Under the pieces are notes generated by a model. It had not been told where the DNA came from. It saw only the letters and a list, made by a program, of their open reading frames with translations, and did no database searches. DNA of 64,000 nt from Pantoea sp. 1.19 (GTDB lineage Bacteria > Pseudomonadota > Gammaproteobacteria > Enterobacterales > Enterobacteriaceae), in contig NZ_MRBS01000003.1 in NCBI RefSeq assembly GCF_001922585.1, positions 236,231-300,230 on the forward strand. The letters are read 5' to 3'. Below, piece by piece: positions 17,221-26,320 of the stretch (its first letter is position 1; every line of letters starts with the position of its first letter). The translations under genes and the position numbers were made by a program.

Positions 17221-18570
17221 TTAGCGCAGCAGCCCACACGCCCGCAGGCTGTCGGCCTCCGCAGCGGCATAGAGGGCAATTTCATCGTTCACCGTTGCCC
17301 CCAGCGCCGCCTCAAACTGCGCGCGGCTGCTGCGGCCTGCCGCGCGGGCGCCACTCTCGCTGCCGAGGTTGGACTGGAAAATCCCCGCGGCGCTGACCGG
17401 CAAAAAGTCTTCATAGACGATGGGCCAGGCGTCCAGCAGCCCCTCAGCGATCAGCGCCTCGCGATCGGCGAACGGATGAAAGCGCTGCGGCGCGGCGCGC
17501 CCGGCGTCGGTCAGCCGGTATTGATAAAATGCCAGCCCCTGCTGACGCAGCGCGGCGTGATCGTCAGGAAAAGCGCGGAATACGTCGCGCAAATGCGCCT
17601 GGTGCGCCGCATTGCTCTCCAGCGATCCTGCGTCGGCCAGCAGCCGATCGTAGAGCGCCCGCCCCGCCGCGGTTAACGCACCGCCGCGCTGCTCGATTTC
17701 GCCGAAGCGCGCGGTATGGGTACCCGCCGCATGATCGGTAAAGTGCACCGGCTCATCCAGCGCTTTAAAGCTGGTTTGCCGCAGCAGAATCGGACAGGCG
17801 CGGCGCGGCGGTCCCTCGATGATGGCTTTTGGCGTGATGCCAAAAGCGGGCATCTGCGCCTGCACGCTGTCGATGTCCAGTGTGCGCGGCGTCAGGTGAT
17901 TGATATGGCAGCCGGGAAAGCAGACCACATCGGCAATCAGGCGATGCTGCTGATGAAGCGCCAGGTAGGTGGATCGATCGACGGTCGTGTGCTGGTGCCA
18001 GCGAAAGGTCTCCAGCACGGCGCTGACCAATGCGTCGGCCTGCGCGGCATCCAGCCCGCCCTGTGCTTCACCCTGCGCCACCAGCTCGCGGCAGCGCGGC
18101 GTAAAGATATCGCGCCTGGCGAGGAGGTCTGCCGCGCGCTGGCGCAGCGCCGGATCGTCAATCAGCTCCAGGCGCAGCAGTGAGGTGAACAGTCGAAACG
18201 GGTTACGCTGCAGACGCTCAGCCGCAATGGGGCGAAATGCGGTGGCGTGAACCGGCACGGACGCGACCGCGAGATCGTAATACCCCACCGGGTACATGCC
18301 CATCAGGGCGAAGATACGGCGTAAAAACGCCAGCTCGTCGGCGGTACCGACGCGGATCGCACCGTGCCGCTCGACGCCCAGACGCGCCAGCTCGTCGCGA
18401 TCGCGCAGCGCCTCACGCAGCCCGGGATCGGCGTTCAGGCAGTGCTGATTCACCTCCGCCACCAGCTGCAGCAGAGTGCCGTATTGCGGCACCTCACGCT
18501 GGTACATTGTCGACATGGCCTGTGAAAAGGCGGTGCGAATGGAATCACTGCTTACCCATGGTTCGGACAT
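17221..18570 (-). CDS. DUF1338 enzyme, YdcJ/HglS type (2-oxoadipate to 2-hydroxyglutarate)
   Basis: A 449-residue protein of the DUF1338 family, a VOC-fold Fe(II) enzyme. Characterised HglS converts 2-oxoadipate to D-2-hydroxyglutarate in bacterial lysine catabolism; E. coli YdcJ is the homologue. Candidate metal ligands are visible: His69 in VERHGAIRVG, His224 in GCHINHLTPR, and Glu290 in RFGEIEQRGG. The start at 18570 is the ATG directly before EPWVSSDSIRTAF; upstream residues in the frame are unrelated. It lies 123 nt downstream of a PcaK-like aromatic or dicarboxylic acid transporter, with a divergent LysR regulator beyond, so the transporter may import this enzyme's substrate. That link is inference; in E. 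coli ydcJ also neighbours a LysR gene (ydcI). Confidence 0.85.
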   Translation of the reverse strand: MSEPWVSSDSIRTAFSQAMSTMYQREVPQYGTLLQLVAEVNQHCLNADPGLREALRDRDELARLGVERHGAIRVGTADELAFLRRIFALMGMYPVGYYDLAVASVPVHATAFRPIAAERLQRNPFRLFTSLLRLELIDDPALRQRAADLLARRDIFTPRCRELVAQGEAQGGLDAAQADALVSAVLETFRWHQHTTVDRSTYLALHQQHRLIADVVCFPGCHINHLTPRTLDIDSVQAQMPAFGITPKAIIEGPPRRACPILLRQTSFKALDEPVHFTDHAAGTHTARFGEIEQRGGALTAAGRALYDRLLADAGSLESNAAHQAHLRDVFRAFPDDHAALRQQGLAFYQYRLTDAGRAAPQRFHPFADREALIAEGLLDAWPIVYEDFLPVSAAGIFQSNLGSESGARAAGRSSRAQFEAALGATVNDEIALYAAAEADSLRACGLLR

Positions 18571-18693
18571 ATTGCTGCTCCTCAGCGCCTGTATGCTGCC
18601 AATGTAGAGGATGCCGCCGGATTGAGAAGCAAAGAATAACGGAACTGTGATCGTTAGCAGACGGCGGCGGCATGCTGCCACCGCCATCGCGCC

Positions 18694-20013
18694 TTACAGC
18701 AGGGGATCGCGCTGACGGCGATAGCCAAGGTAGCTTTTCGCCAACAGCATCAGGCAGGTCAGGGTGGCCGGGATGGCCAGAGTCAAAAATATCTGGGTCA
18801 GCGACCAGCCCCAGCTGAGCATTTGCGCACCGGCGAAGGCGCTCAGGATCGCCCCCACCCGGCCGATTCCATGCATCCAGCTTGAGCCGGTGGCGCGGGC
18901 ATGGGTTGGGTAATAGCCCGCCGACAGCGCGTTCATTCCCGTATTGGCGCCGTTCAGACAAAAACCGGCGCAAAAGGCAACCAGGCAGAGCAGCAGCACG
19001 TGCGCCGGTGCCAATCCCATGGCGGTGGTAAACACGGCGCCGGCGAGATAGATCGCCGCCAGCGCGAGGTTGGCTTCCACCCGATCCATCAGCCAGCCGG
19101 CAAACAGCGACCCCAGCGTACCGCCCGCCTGGTAGAGCGCGGTGATGATCGCCGCTTCCGCCACGCTCATGCCGGCATCGCGCACCAGCGTCGGCAGCCA
19201 GCTGCCTATCAGATAGACCAGAAACAGCCCCATAAAGTAGCTGCCCCACAGCATCAGGCTGCCGAACAGATAGGGGCGCGAGGTGACCAAACGCACCGCC
19301 CCACTGTTGGTCGGCGCGCGCGGCATATGGAAGCGGGTATCGAGATCGGTTGAGCCCGGCGCCAGTTTTTCGACAATCGCGCGAATGCGCGAGCTGGCCG
19401 CGCGGGCAGTGATCAGAAAGCGCACCGACTCCGGCAACATGGTCAGTAAAAACGGTAACAACAACAGCGGCAGGACGCCGCCCAAGATCAGCACCGAGTG
19501 CCAGCCCAGCAGCGGAATCATCCACGAGGCAGCAAAACCGCCCATCGCCGCGCCAAAGGTAAAGCCGCAAAACACCACGGTGATAATGAAGGAGCGCCGT
19601 TTTTCCGGCGAGAATTCCGCCACCAGCGTACTGACGTTCGGCATCGCCGCGCCGAGCCCGAGCCCGGTTAAAAAGCGAAACAGCATCAGCTGGCCAATAT
19701 CAGCGGCAAAAGCGCACACCAGCGTCCAGAAACCAAAAAAGAATACGCTACCGAGGATAATGACCCGGCGACCAAAGCGGTCTGCCATCGGTCCGGCGAA
19801 CATCGCCCCCAGCGCCAGGCCAATCAGCGCGGCGCTGATCACCATCCCGAGCTGCTGATGGTCCACGCCCCAGGCCACTTTCAGCGCCGGTGCGATAAAT
19901 CCCATCAGGGCAATGTCGAGACCGTCCAGTGCGACGATGATAAAACAGAGGGCAATGATTCTTTTTTGATAGCGACTGAGGGGGCGACTGTTAATCAGCG
20001 CCCTGACGTCCAT
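18694..20013 (-). CDS. MFS transporter, aromatic acid:H+ symporter (PcaK/BenK) type
   Basis: The 439-residue inner-membrane protein has 12 helices and the AAHS-family hallmarks: an intramembrane Asp near the N terminus in CFIIVALDGLDIALMGFIAP, the loop 2-3 motif GPMADRFGRR, and FLTGLGLGAAMPNVSTLVAE. The family imports protocatechuate, 4-hydroxybenzoate, benzoate or related acids with protons. I placed the start at 20013; the longer frame adds a non-conserved lead. It is upstream of the DUF1338 gene and divergent from a PcaQ-like LysR regulator (273 nt). Which acid it carries is unknown; association with a YdcJ/HglS enzyme suggests a C6 oxo- or hydroxy-acid as an alternative to aromatics. Confidence 0.87.
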   Translation of the reverse strand: MDVRALINSRPLSRYQKRIIALCFIIVALDGLDIALMGFIAPALKVAWGVDHQQLGMVISAALIGLALGAMFAGPMADRFGRRVIILGSVFFFGFWTLVCAFAADIGQLMLFRFLTGLGLGAAMPNVSTLVAEFSPEKRRSFIITVVFCGFTFGAAMGGFAASWMIPLLGWHSVLILGGVLPLLLLPFLLTMLPESVRFLITARAASSRIRAIVEKLAPGSTDLDTRFHMPRAPTNSGAVRLVTSRPYLFGSLMLWGSYFMGLFLVYLIGSWLPTLVRDAGMSVAEAAIITALYQAGGTLGSLFAGWLMDRVEANLALAAIYLAGAVFTTAMGLAPAHVLLLCLVAFCAGFCLNGANTGMNALSAGYYPTHARATGSSWMHGIGRVGAILSAFAGAQMLSWGWSLTQIFLTLAIPATLTCLMLLAKSYLGYRRQRDPLL

Positions 20014-20286
20014 CGCATGACTGCTCACGGTGATACTCCCTGGCGTGCGAAACTGACTTAGATGACGACATGCGACAGCAAATGACAGCATTCATAACAA
20101 AATGGTATGACGCCATGATAACGGATATTTCGCCTTTGCACCTGATTATCTGCACTTTTTTTGCACGAGAACGCGTAAGCACGGAGGCTTAACGCAATGG
20201 AAAATGTTAATTAATATTTGCAACATGGTTAACACATTCATTTGCTGACGCTTGCACAAACGCTTCAACGCTCATTACCTTAGCGC
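20014..20286. promoter_or_regulatory. Divergent promoter region, MFS transporter / LysR
   Basis: This 273-nt AT-richer spacer holds promoters for both flanking genes. An imperfect inverted repeat AATGTTAA ... TTAACACATT (20203-20238) lies about 50-80 nt before the LysR start, a common place for an autoregulatory LysR site. No gene is seen here. Confidence 0.35.
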
Positions 20287-21210
20287 ATGGACAAAAATTA
20301 TCTTTTTAATCAGCGCATTCGATTGCGTCATCTGCATACCTTCGTGGCCGTCGCGCAGCAGGGCACGCTCGGTCGCGCCGCAGAAACCCTGAATCTGAGT
20401 CAGCCCGCGCTGTCAAAAACGCTCAACGAACTCGAGACGCTGGCCGGCGCGCGGCTGTTTGAACGCGGCCGGCTTGGCGCGCAGTTAACGACCCTTGGAG
20501 AGCAGTTCCTGACCCACGCGGTAAAGGTGCTGGATGCACTGAACCACGCCGGACAATCGTTCAGCGCCAGCCAGTCCCCCACCCCGGAAATCTTGCGCCT
20601 GGGCGTGCTGCCGACCGTGGCGCTGGGCATGCTGCCGTCGATCCTCGACCGTTTTCACCAGCAGCAGCCTCACGTTACCGTGCAGGTCGCGACCCTCCAT
20701 AACAACGTGCTGATCGCCGGCATGAAAGCGGGCGAGTTTGATGTGGGCATTGGCCGGATGGCCGACAGTGAAATGATGCGCGGATTAAGCTATGAGCTGC
20801 TGTTTCTGGAGTCGCTGTGCCTCGTGGTGCGTCCCGACCACCCGCTTATGAGTGACAACGTCACGCTTTCCCGGGCGCTGAGCTGGCCGGTGGTCATTCA
20901 GCCCGAGGGCACCGCACCGCGCCGCATCGCCGAAGCCATGCTGCAGGAGCATGGCTGTACGCTGCCCGATACGCTGATCGAAACCTCATCGACCACGCTG
21001 GCCCGCCAGCTGGCGATGCGCTATGACTACGTCTGGTTCGTCCCCTCCGGGGCTATCAAGGAAGATTTGCTGCACCACGCGCTGGTAGCGCTGCCGCTGC
21101 GCGCCAGCCATCCCGGCGAACCGGTGGGGATCATGACCCGCAGCGGCGCGCCGCTGACAATGTGCAGCGAAGTGCTGCTGGCCACTGTGCGTAAAAGCCA
21201 CGCCGGTTAA
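20287..21210 (+). CDS. LysR family regulator, PcaQ-like
   Basis: The 307-residue regulator opens IRLRHLHTFVAVAQQGTLGR and continues AAETLNLSQPALSKTLNELE, the helix-turn-helix form typical of PcaQ/GbpR-type LysR proteins. The effector domain has LRLGVLPTVALGMLPSILDR and GEFDVGIGRM. PcaQ regulators activate aromatic-acid transport and catabolic genes in response to pathway intermediates. The gene is divergent from the PcaK-like transporter and DUF1338 enzyme, which it presumably controls. No pca ring-cleavage genes are in the window, so the inducer may not be beta-carboxymuconate. Its stop overlaps the end of smrA by 4 nt. Confidence 0.85.
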   Translation: MDKNYLFNQRIRLRHLHTFVAVAQQGTLGRAAETLNLSQPALSKTLNELETLAGARLFERGRLGAQLTTLGEQFLTHAVKVLDALNHAGQSFSASQSPTPEILRLGVLPTVALGMLPSILDRFHQQQPHVTVQVATLHNNVLIAGMKAGEFDVGIGRMADSEMMRGLSYELLFLESLCLVVRPDHPLMSDNVTLSRALSWPVVIQPEGTAPRRIAEAMLQEHGCTLPDTLIETSSTTLARQLAMRYDYVWFVPSGAIKEDLLHHALVALPLRASHPGEPVGIMTRSGAPLTMCSEVLLATVRKSHAG

Positions 21211-21770
21211 CGTCCGCGTCGGGCGTGGCGCTCCCAGTTCTCCAGCCGCGCCCCGGCGTTTTTGCTGAGGGCCACGTAGCAGGCGCCGCTGCCGCCGTGC
21301 TGACGCTGGGCCTCGCAGCAGGCCTGAACCACCGCCAGCTCACGCATCCACCGCGCCACGTAGCTACGCACCACGTTCGCGTGTGAGGTATCCTCCCGGC
21401 CTTTGCCGTGGATAATCAGCAGATTGCGCTGATTATGCTGATGCGCGTTCAGAATAAAACGATACAGCGCTTCGCGGCAGGCCGCCACCGGTTGACGGGT
21501 CAGATTCAGGCTGGCATCCAGCCGGTACTTCCCCTGACGCAGCTTATCCAGTACTCCCTGCTGTATACCGTCAGCTTTGTATTCCAGCGGCTCGCCGAGC
21601 GCGACAATATCGAGAAAACCGAGGCTGAGCGGGTTTTCCGCCGCCGCCTCCGCCGGCACGGCGTGGATTTTTCCCTGACGCGCCGGCTGCCAGTGTACGC
21701 TGTCGCGCTTCTTTAACGGGGTGACGTCACCCATCGCGTCACGAAACATCTCGTCGTCATCCAGGCTCAT
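21207..21770 (-). CDS. smrA: Smr-domain DNA endonuclease SmrA
   Basis: A 187-residue protein matching E. coli SmrA (YdaL) throughout: SLDDDEMFRDAMGDVTPLK at the start, LDKLRQGKYRLDASLNLTRQ, and the Smr core LIIHGKGREDTSHANVVRSY with GGSGACYVAL and ENWERHARRGR at the end. Smr domains are related to the MutS2 C terminus and have DNA nicking activity; the biological role is not clear. The ATG at 21770 matches the E. coli start (MNLDDKSLF); the long upstream frame is not conserved. Its place next to fnr and uspE is conserved in enterobacteria. Confidence 0.92.
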   Translation of the reverse strand: MSLDDDEMFRDAMGDVTPLKKRDSVHWQPARQGKIHAVPAEAAAENPLSLGFLDIVALGEPLEYKADGIQQGVLDKLRQGKYRLDASLNLTRQPVAACREALYRFILNAHQHNQRNLLIIHGKGREDTSHANVVRSYVARWMRELAVVQACCEAQRQHGGSGACYVALSKNAGARLENWERHARRGR

Positions 21771-22003
21771 CTTGCTGACCTCGCGGGGATTGAACTGATT
21801 ACCCGGCCAGTGTAGCAGAAAGTGCAGCCGGTTCATTCTCTCGCAGCCATCTTGCTGAATGGAGATTAGCGCCATATTTAAACCCTATTCCACTCACATT
21901 CACTACAGTACGCCGAATACGCGGCTGGAAAACGTCACCCTCCCGGATTTGGCAGGGGTAAAACTCCTCTGATCAGTTTCATTAACGCTAAAAGCTGTTA
22001 AAA

Positions 22004-22017
22004 TTGACCACAGTCAA
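22004..22017 (+). promoter_or_regulatory. FNR-type box in the fnr promoter
   Basis: TTGAC-CACA-GTCAA differs from the FNR consensus TTGAT-N4-ATCAA at one position in each half. It lies 22 nt before the fnr start codon, consistent with the known autorepression of fnr, in which FNR binds close to its own transcription start. Confidence 0.7.
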
Positions 22018-22039
22018 TTCTTACCGGAGAGCACCCCTT

Positions 22040-22792
22040 ATGATCACGGACAAACGCATCATCCGGCGCACGCAGTCCAGCGGCTGTTCCATTCATTGTC
22101 AGGATTGCAGCATCAGTCAGCTGTGTATTCCTTTCACGCTCAATTCGCATGAGCTCGACCAGCTCGACAATATTATCGAGCGCAAAAAACCGATTCAGCG
22201 CGGTCAGACGCTGTTTCAAGCCGGTGACGAGCTGAAATCGCTGTACGCTATCCGCGCGGGCAGCATCAAGAGCTATACCATCACCGAACAGGGTGACGAG
22301 CAGATTACCGGCTTTCATCTTGCCGGCGACCTGGTGGGCTTTGATGCGATCGGTACCCTGCGCCACCCAAGCTTTGCTCAGGCGCTGGAGACGGCGATGG
22401 TATGCGAAATCCCGTTTGAGACGCTCGATGACCTCTCAGGCAAAATGCCGGCGCTGCGTCAGCAAATCATGCGCCTGATGAGCGGCGAGATCAAAGGGGA
22501 CCAGGAGATGATTCTGCTGCTCTCGAAAAAGAATGCTGAGGAGAGAATGGCGGCGTTTGTCTGGAATCTGGCACAGCGTTTTGGCCAGCGCGGCTTCTCC
22601 CCGCGCGAATTCCGCCTGACCATGACCCGCGGCGATATTGGTAACTATCTCGGCCTGACGGTCGAAACCATTAGCCGCCTGCTGGGACGCTTTCAGAAAA
22701 ACGGCATTCTGGCCGTGAAGGGCAAATATATCAGTATTGAAAATGCCGACGCGCTGGCTAACCTGGCCGGACAGTGCCGCTCGGTAGCCTGA
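22040..22792 (+). CDS. fnr: FNR, oxygen-sensing global transcription regulator
   Basis: The 250-residue protein, the same length as E. coli FNR, carries the 4Fe-4S cysteines Cys20, Cys23 and Cys29 (with Cys16 also present) in [15 protein letters not shown], and the fourth ligand in the [14 protein letters not shown] segment. A cyclic-nucleotide-type sensor fold, the dimer helix and a CRP-type helix-turn-helix ([20 protein letters not shown]) follow. FNR activates anaerobic respiration and represses aerobic genes. The ATG at 22040 gives the conserved length. It is preceded by an FNR-type box for autoregulation. The same window encodes its target small RNA FnrS at 56888-57000. Confidence 0.98.
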   Translation: MITDKRIIRRTQSSGCSIHCQDCSISQLCIPFTLNSHELDQLDNIIERKKPIQRGQTLFQAGDELKSLYAIRAGSIKSYTITEQGDEQITGFHLAGDLVGFDAIGTLRHPSFAQALETAMVCEIPFETLDDLSGKMPALRQQIMRLMSGEIKGDQEMILLLSKKNAEERMAAFVWNLAQRFGQRGFSPREFRLTMTRGDIGNYLGLTVETISRLLGRFQKNGILAVKGKYISIENADALANLAGQCRSVA

Positions 22793-22903
22793 TGTACCGT
22801 CGCAGCGGGCAAATTTGTTGATTGCGCACAAGCTTTTCCCTTCTTTCTCCTTCACCCGTGGGCTATCTTTAAGCAGACACACTCGGGTGCAAGGAGAATC
22901 TGT

Positions 22904-23854
22904 ATGGCAACCTATCAACATATTCTGGTAGTGATTGATCCCCTGCAGGATGACCAGCCGGCCCTCCGCCGCGCGGTCTATTTGCAGCAGCGCCTCGGCG
23001 GCCGCATCAAAGCCTTTTTACCTGTTTATGATTTCTCCTATGAGATGACAACCCTGCTGTCACCGGATGAGCGCAGCGCGATGCGGCAAGGCGTCGTGAG
23101 CCAGCGTACCGCGTGGATCCGCGAGCAGGCCAGTGACTATCTGGACGCCGGTGTACCGATTGAGATCAAAGTGGTCTGGCACAACCGCGCCTTTGAGGCC
23201 ATTATTCAGGAGGTATTGAGCGATAATCACGATCTGCTGCTGAAAATGGCGCATCAGCACGACCGCCTACAGTCGGTGGTGTTTACGCCAACCGACTGGC
23301 ATCTGCTGCGTAAATGCCCCTGCCCGGTATGGATGGTGAAAGATAAGCCCTGGCCAGAGAACGGCAAGGCGCTGGTGGCGGTCAATCTCGGCAGCGAAGA
23401 GCCGCACCACGACCTCCTTAACCAAAAGCTGGTGCGCGAGACCCGCGATTTGGCCCGGCTGGTTGATCACACCGATGTGCATCTGGTGAGTGCCTATCCA
23501 GTGACGCCGGTGAACATCGCCATTGAATTACCTGACTTTGACCCCAGTGTGTATAACAATGCCATACGCGGCCAGCATTTAATTGCCATGAAAGCGCTGC
23601 GACAGCACTATGCCATCGATGAATCACTGACTCACGTTGTGAAAGGGTTGCCGGAAGAGGTCATTCCGGACCTTGCCGATCACCTCAACGTGGGGGTCGT
23701 GGTCCTCGGTACTGTCGGGCGCACTGGCCTTTCCGCCGCGTTTCTCGGTAATACGGCTGAACAGGTGATCGACCACCTGCGCTGCGATCTGCTGGCCATC
23801 AAGCCAGACGGCTTTGCCTGTCCGGTACAGCCCGACGACGACGAAGACGATTAA
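22904..23854 (+). CDS. uspE: Universal stress protein E
   Basis: A 316-residue tandem Usp protein matching E. coli Usp[21 protein letters not shown] at the N terminus, the first-domain end [14 protein letters not shown] and the second-domain ATP-site-like [20 protein letters not shown]. Both domains are present (about 1-155 and 156-305). UspE binds a ligand in its second domain and supports resistance to DNA damage and motility control. It follows fnr, as in other enterobacteria, and a quinone oxidoreductase begins 13 nt after it with its own ribosome-binding site, so the two may be co-transcribed. Confidence 0.96.
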   Translation: MATYQHILVVIDPLQDDQPALRRAVYLQQRLGGRIKAFLPVYDFSYEMTTLLSPDERSAMRQGVVSQRTAWIREQASDYLDAGVPIEIKVVWHNRAFEAIIQEVLSDNHDLLLKMAHQHDRLQSVVFTPTDWHLLRKCPCPVWMVKDKPWPENGKALVAVNLGSEEPHHDLLNQKLVRETRDLARLVDHTDVHLVSAYPVTPVNIAIELPDFDPSVYNNAIRGQHLIAMKALRQHYAIDESLTHVVKGLPEEVIPDLADHLNVGVVVLGTVGRTGLSAAFLGNTAEQVIDHLRCDLLAIKPDGFACPVQPDDDEDD

Positions 23855-23867
23855 TTAAGGAGTCACT

Positions 23868-24878
23868 ATGTCCTCTGCGGACGCGCTGCCCGAAACCATG
23901 AAGGTCATGGCCATCACCGCCCCCGGAGCCCCGGAGGTACTGACCCTCGAGGAACGCCCTGTGCCACAGCCCGGTGCGGGGGAACTGCTGGTGCGCATTG
24001 CTGCCGCCGGCGTAAACCGTCCCGACGTGATGCAGCGTCAGGGCAGCTATCCCCCTCCGCCGGGGGCGTCAGACCTTCCCGGGCTGGAGTTTGCCGGCGA
24101 GGTCGTTGCAATCGGCGCGGAGGTTAAACACTACCGCCCTGGCGACAGCGTATGCGCGCTGGTCGCCGGTGGAGCCTACGCCGAGTATGCCGTGGTGCAC
24201 GAAAGTAACGCATTGCCGGTGCCGGCGGGCTTATCGCTGGTGGAAGCGGCGGCGCTGCCGGAAAATTTCTTCACCGTCTGGGTGAACCTGTTTCAGCGCG
24301 CTAAGCTGGCGGCCGGCGAAACCGTGCTGATTCACGGTGGCACGTCGGGCATCGGCAGCGTCAGTACCATGCTGGCCAGAGCGTTTGGTGCCCGCCCGCT
24401 GGTGACCGTCGGCTCGGCGGATAAATGCCGCGCGGCGCTGCGCTTTGGCGCCGACGCGGCGATTAACTACCGCGAGCAGGATTTTGTTGCCGAGGTCAAA
24501 CGGCTGACTGACGATCGCGGTGCGGATGTTATCGTTGATCTGATCGCCGGAGACTACGCAGCGCGCAACATGCAGGCCGCGGCGGTTGAAGGACGCATTG
24601 TGCAAATTGGCGTTCAGGGCGGGGTGATTAACCAGCTGAACATCATGCCGTTGATGATGAAGCGGCTGACCTGGAGCGGGACCACGCTGCGCGCGCGCAG
24701 CGTGGCGGACAAAGCCGCCATCGCCCGCGATCTGCTGGCGCAGGTCTGGCCGCTGCTGAGCAGCGGCCAGATCAAACCGCACATTTTCAACACCTTCCCG
24801 CTGGCGGAGGCCGCCAGGGCACACCGGTTAATGGAAAGCAGTGAGCATATTGGCAAAATCATGCTGGTGAATAGCTAA
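23868..24878 (+). CDS. NAD(P)H quinone oxidoreductase, PIG3/QOR type (MDR family)
   Basis: A 336-residue zinc-independent medium-chain reductase. The quinone oxidoreductase/PIG3 features are MKVMAITAPGAPEVLTLEER, GVNRPDVMQRQGSYPPPPGA, the catalytic-fold LPENFFTVWVNLFQRAKLAA and the NADP-binding VLIHGGTSGIGSVSTMLARA. No structural zinc cysteines are present. It reduces quinones with NADPH, avoiding semiquinone formation. A good AAGGAG ribosome-binding site precedes the ATG at 23868. It follows uspE by 13 nt and faces the end of pntB, an enzyme that supplies NADPH; that proximity may be incidental. E. coli K-12 does not have this gene at this position. Confidence 0.9.
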   Translation: MSSADALPETMKVMAITAPGAPEVLTLEERPVPQPGAGELLVRIAAAGVNRPDVMQRQGSYPPPPGASDLPGLEFAGEVVAIGAEVKHYRPGDSVCALVAGGAYAEYAVVHESNALPVPAGLSLVEAAALPENFFTVWVNLFQRAKLAAGETVLIHGGTSGIGSVSTMLARAFGARPLVTVGSADKCRAALRFGADAAINYREQDFVAEVKRLTDDRGADVIVDLIAGDYAARNMQAAAVEGRIVQIGVQGGVINQLNIMPLMMKRLTWSGTTLRARSVADKAAIARDLLAQVWPLLSSGQIKPHIFNTFPLAEAARAHRLMESSEHIGKIMLVNS

Positions 24879-24906
24879 AAAAAAGAGCGGCGTCACCGCC
24901 GCTCTT
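24876..24906 (-). terminator. Rho-independent terminator of pntAB
   Basis: Perfect 10-bp stem AAGAGCGGCG/CGCCGCTCTT (24883-24892 with 24897-24906), 4-nt loop, followed on the minus strand by a T-run. It begins 10 nt beyond the pntB stop. The plus-strand flank is not T-rich, so it serves mainly pntAB. Confidence 0.9.
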
Positions 24907-24915
24907 CCCTGCGCC

Positions 24916-26310
24916 CTACCCCTGCAGAGCCTGCAGGATCCCGTCCACGCTGCCTTTTGCATCGCCAAACAGCATTTGGGTATTCTCCCTGAAGAACAGC
25001 GGATTCTGTACCCCGGCATAACCGGTGTTCATCGAACGCTTGAGCACCACAACCTGCTGCGCTTTCCATACTTCCAGCACCGGCATTCCGGCAATCGGAC
25101 TGCCGGGATCCTCTTGCGCCGCCGGATTCACCGTGTCGTTGGCCCCGATCACCAGCACCACGTCGGTGTCGGCGAAGTCGTCGTTAATCTCATCCATTTC
25201 CAGCACGATATCGTAAGGCACCTTCGCCTCCGCCAGCAGCACGTTCATGTGTCCGGGCAGACGCCCCGCGACCGGATGGATACCGAAGCGCACCTTAACA
25301 CCGCGCTCGCGCAGCTTCTGGGTGATCGCGGCAACGGGATACTGCGCCTGCGCCACCGCCATGCCGTAACCCGGCGTGATGATCACCGACTGAGCGTTTT
25401 TCAGCAGTTCGGCCGTCTCTTCCACGCTGATTTCCCGATGCTCACCGACGTCTGCGCCCTCACCGCCAGGCTGGCTATCGGTGCCGAAACCGCCGGCAAT
25501 CACGCTGATAAACGAACGGTTCATCGCTTTACACATGATCCAGGAGAGAATGGCACCGGATGATCCCACCAGTGCACCGGTGACGATCAGCAAATCATTG
25601 CTGAGCATAAAGCCCGCCGCCGCCGCCGCCCAGCCCGAATAGGAGTTGAGCATCGAGACCACCACCGGCATATCGGCGCCCCCGATCGACGCCACCAGAT
25701 GCCAGCCAAAAGCCAGGGCAATAGCGATCATCACCACCAGCATCAGCGCCTGCATTCCCCCGCTGTTACTGTTGACAAACCCCGTCAGCAGTAGAAAGGA
25801 TACCGCCAGCGCCAGCAGGTTCAGCTTGTGACGATGCGGCAGCATCAGCGGGCGGGAGGAGAGCCTGCCGCACAGCTTCCCATACGCGACCAGCGAGCCC
25901 GTGAAGGTCACCGCGCCGATAAACACGCCGAGGAACACTTCGGTCAGGTGGATATTCACCATCACCGGTGAGAGGGTGATGTCATGCACGATAAAGCTGT
26001 TTATGCCGACCAGCACCGCGGCCAGCCCCACAAAACTGTGCAGTATCGCTACCAGCTCGGGCATCCCGGTCATTTCAACCCGCTGCGCGCGGCGCACGCC
26101 AATGGCGCCACCAATGACCATTGCCAGCAGGATCAGCGCGATATCGCCCGATGCCGGACCAAACAGCGTGGCGAGCAGCGCCAGCGCCATCCCGACGATG
26201 CCAAACAGATTTCCCCGCTGCGAGGTCTCGTGTTTTGATAATCCAGCCAGACTGAAAATAAACAGAATGGCGGCAACGATCCAGGCTGCAGTAACCATGC
26301 CTTCAGACAT
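24916..26310 (-). CDS. pntB: Proton-translocating transhydrogenase, beta subunit
   Basis: A 464-residue subunit with about nine N-terminal membrane helices (proton channel) and a C-terminal NADP(H)-binding domain carrying [33 protein letters not shown] and [12 protein letters not shown], all conserved in E. coli PntB. With PntA it transfers hydride from NADH to NADP+, driven by the proton gradient, and is a main NADPH source. It lies 10 nt downstream of pntA and is followed by a strong terminator. Confidence 0.98.
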   Translation of the reverse strand: MSEGMVTAAWIVAAILFIFSLAGLSKHETSQRGNLFGIVGMALALLATLFGPASGDIALILLAMVIGGAIGVRRAQRVEMTGMPELVAILHSFVGLAAVLVGINSFIVHDITLSPVMVNIHLTEVFLGVFIGAVTFTGSLVAYGKLCGRLSSRPLMLPHRHKLNLLALAVSFLLLTGFVNSNSGGMQALMLVVMIAIALAFGWHLVASIGGADMPVVVSMLNSYSGWAAAAAGFMLSNDLLIVTGALVGSSGAILSWIMCKAMNRSFISVIAGGFGTDSQPGGEGADVGEHREISVEETAELLKNAQSVIITPGYGMAVAQAQYPVAAITQKLRERGVKVRFGIHPVAGRLPGHMNVLLAEAKVPYDIVLEMDEINDDFADTDVVLVIGANDTVNPAAQEDPGSPIAGMPVLEVWKAQQVVVLKRSMNTGYAGVQNPLFFRENTQMLFGDAKGSVDGILQALQG

Positions 26311-26320
26311 TTTTGACCCC

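Noticed and set aside
18545-19570. A 341-codon minus-strand frame overlapping the MFS transporter
   Set aside because: It lies in another frame of a clear 12-helix transporter and has no protein-like features of its own.
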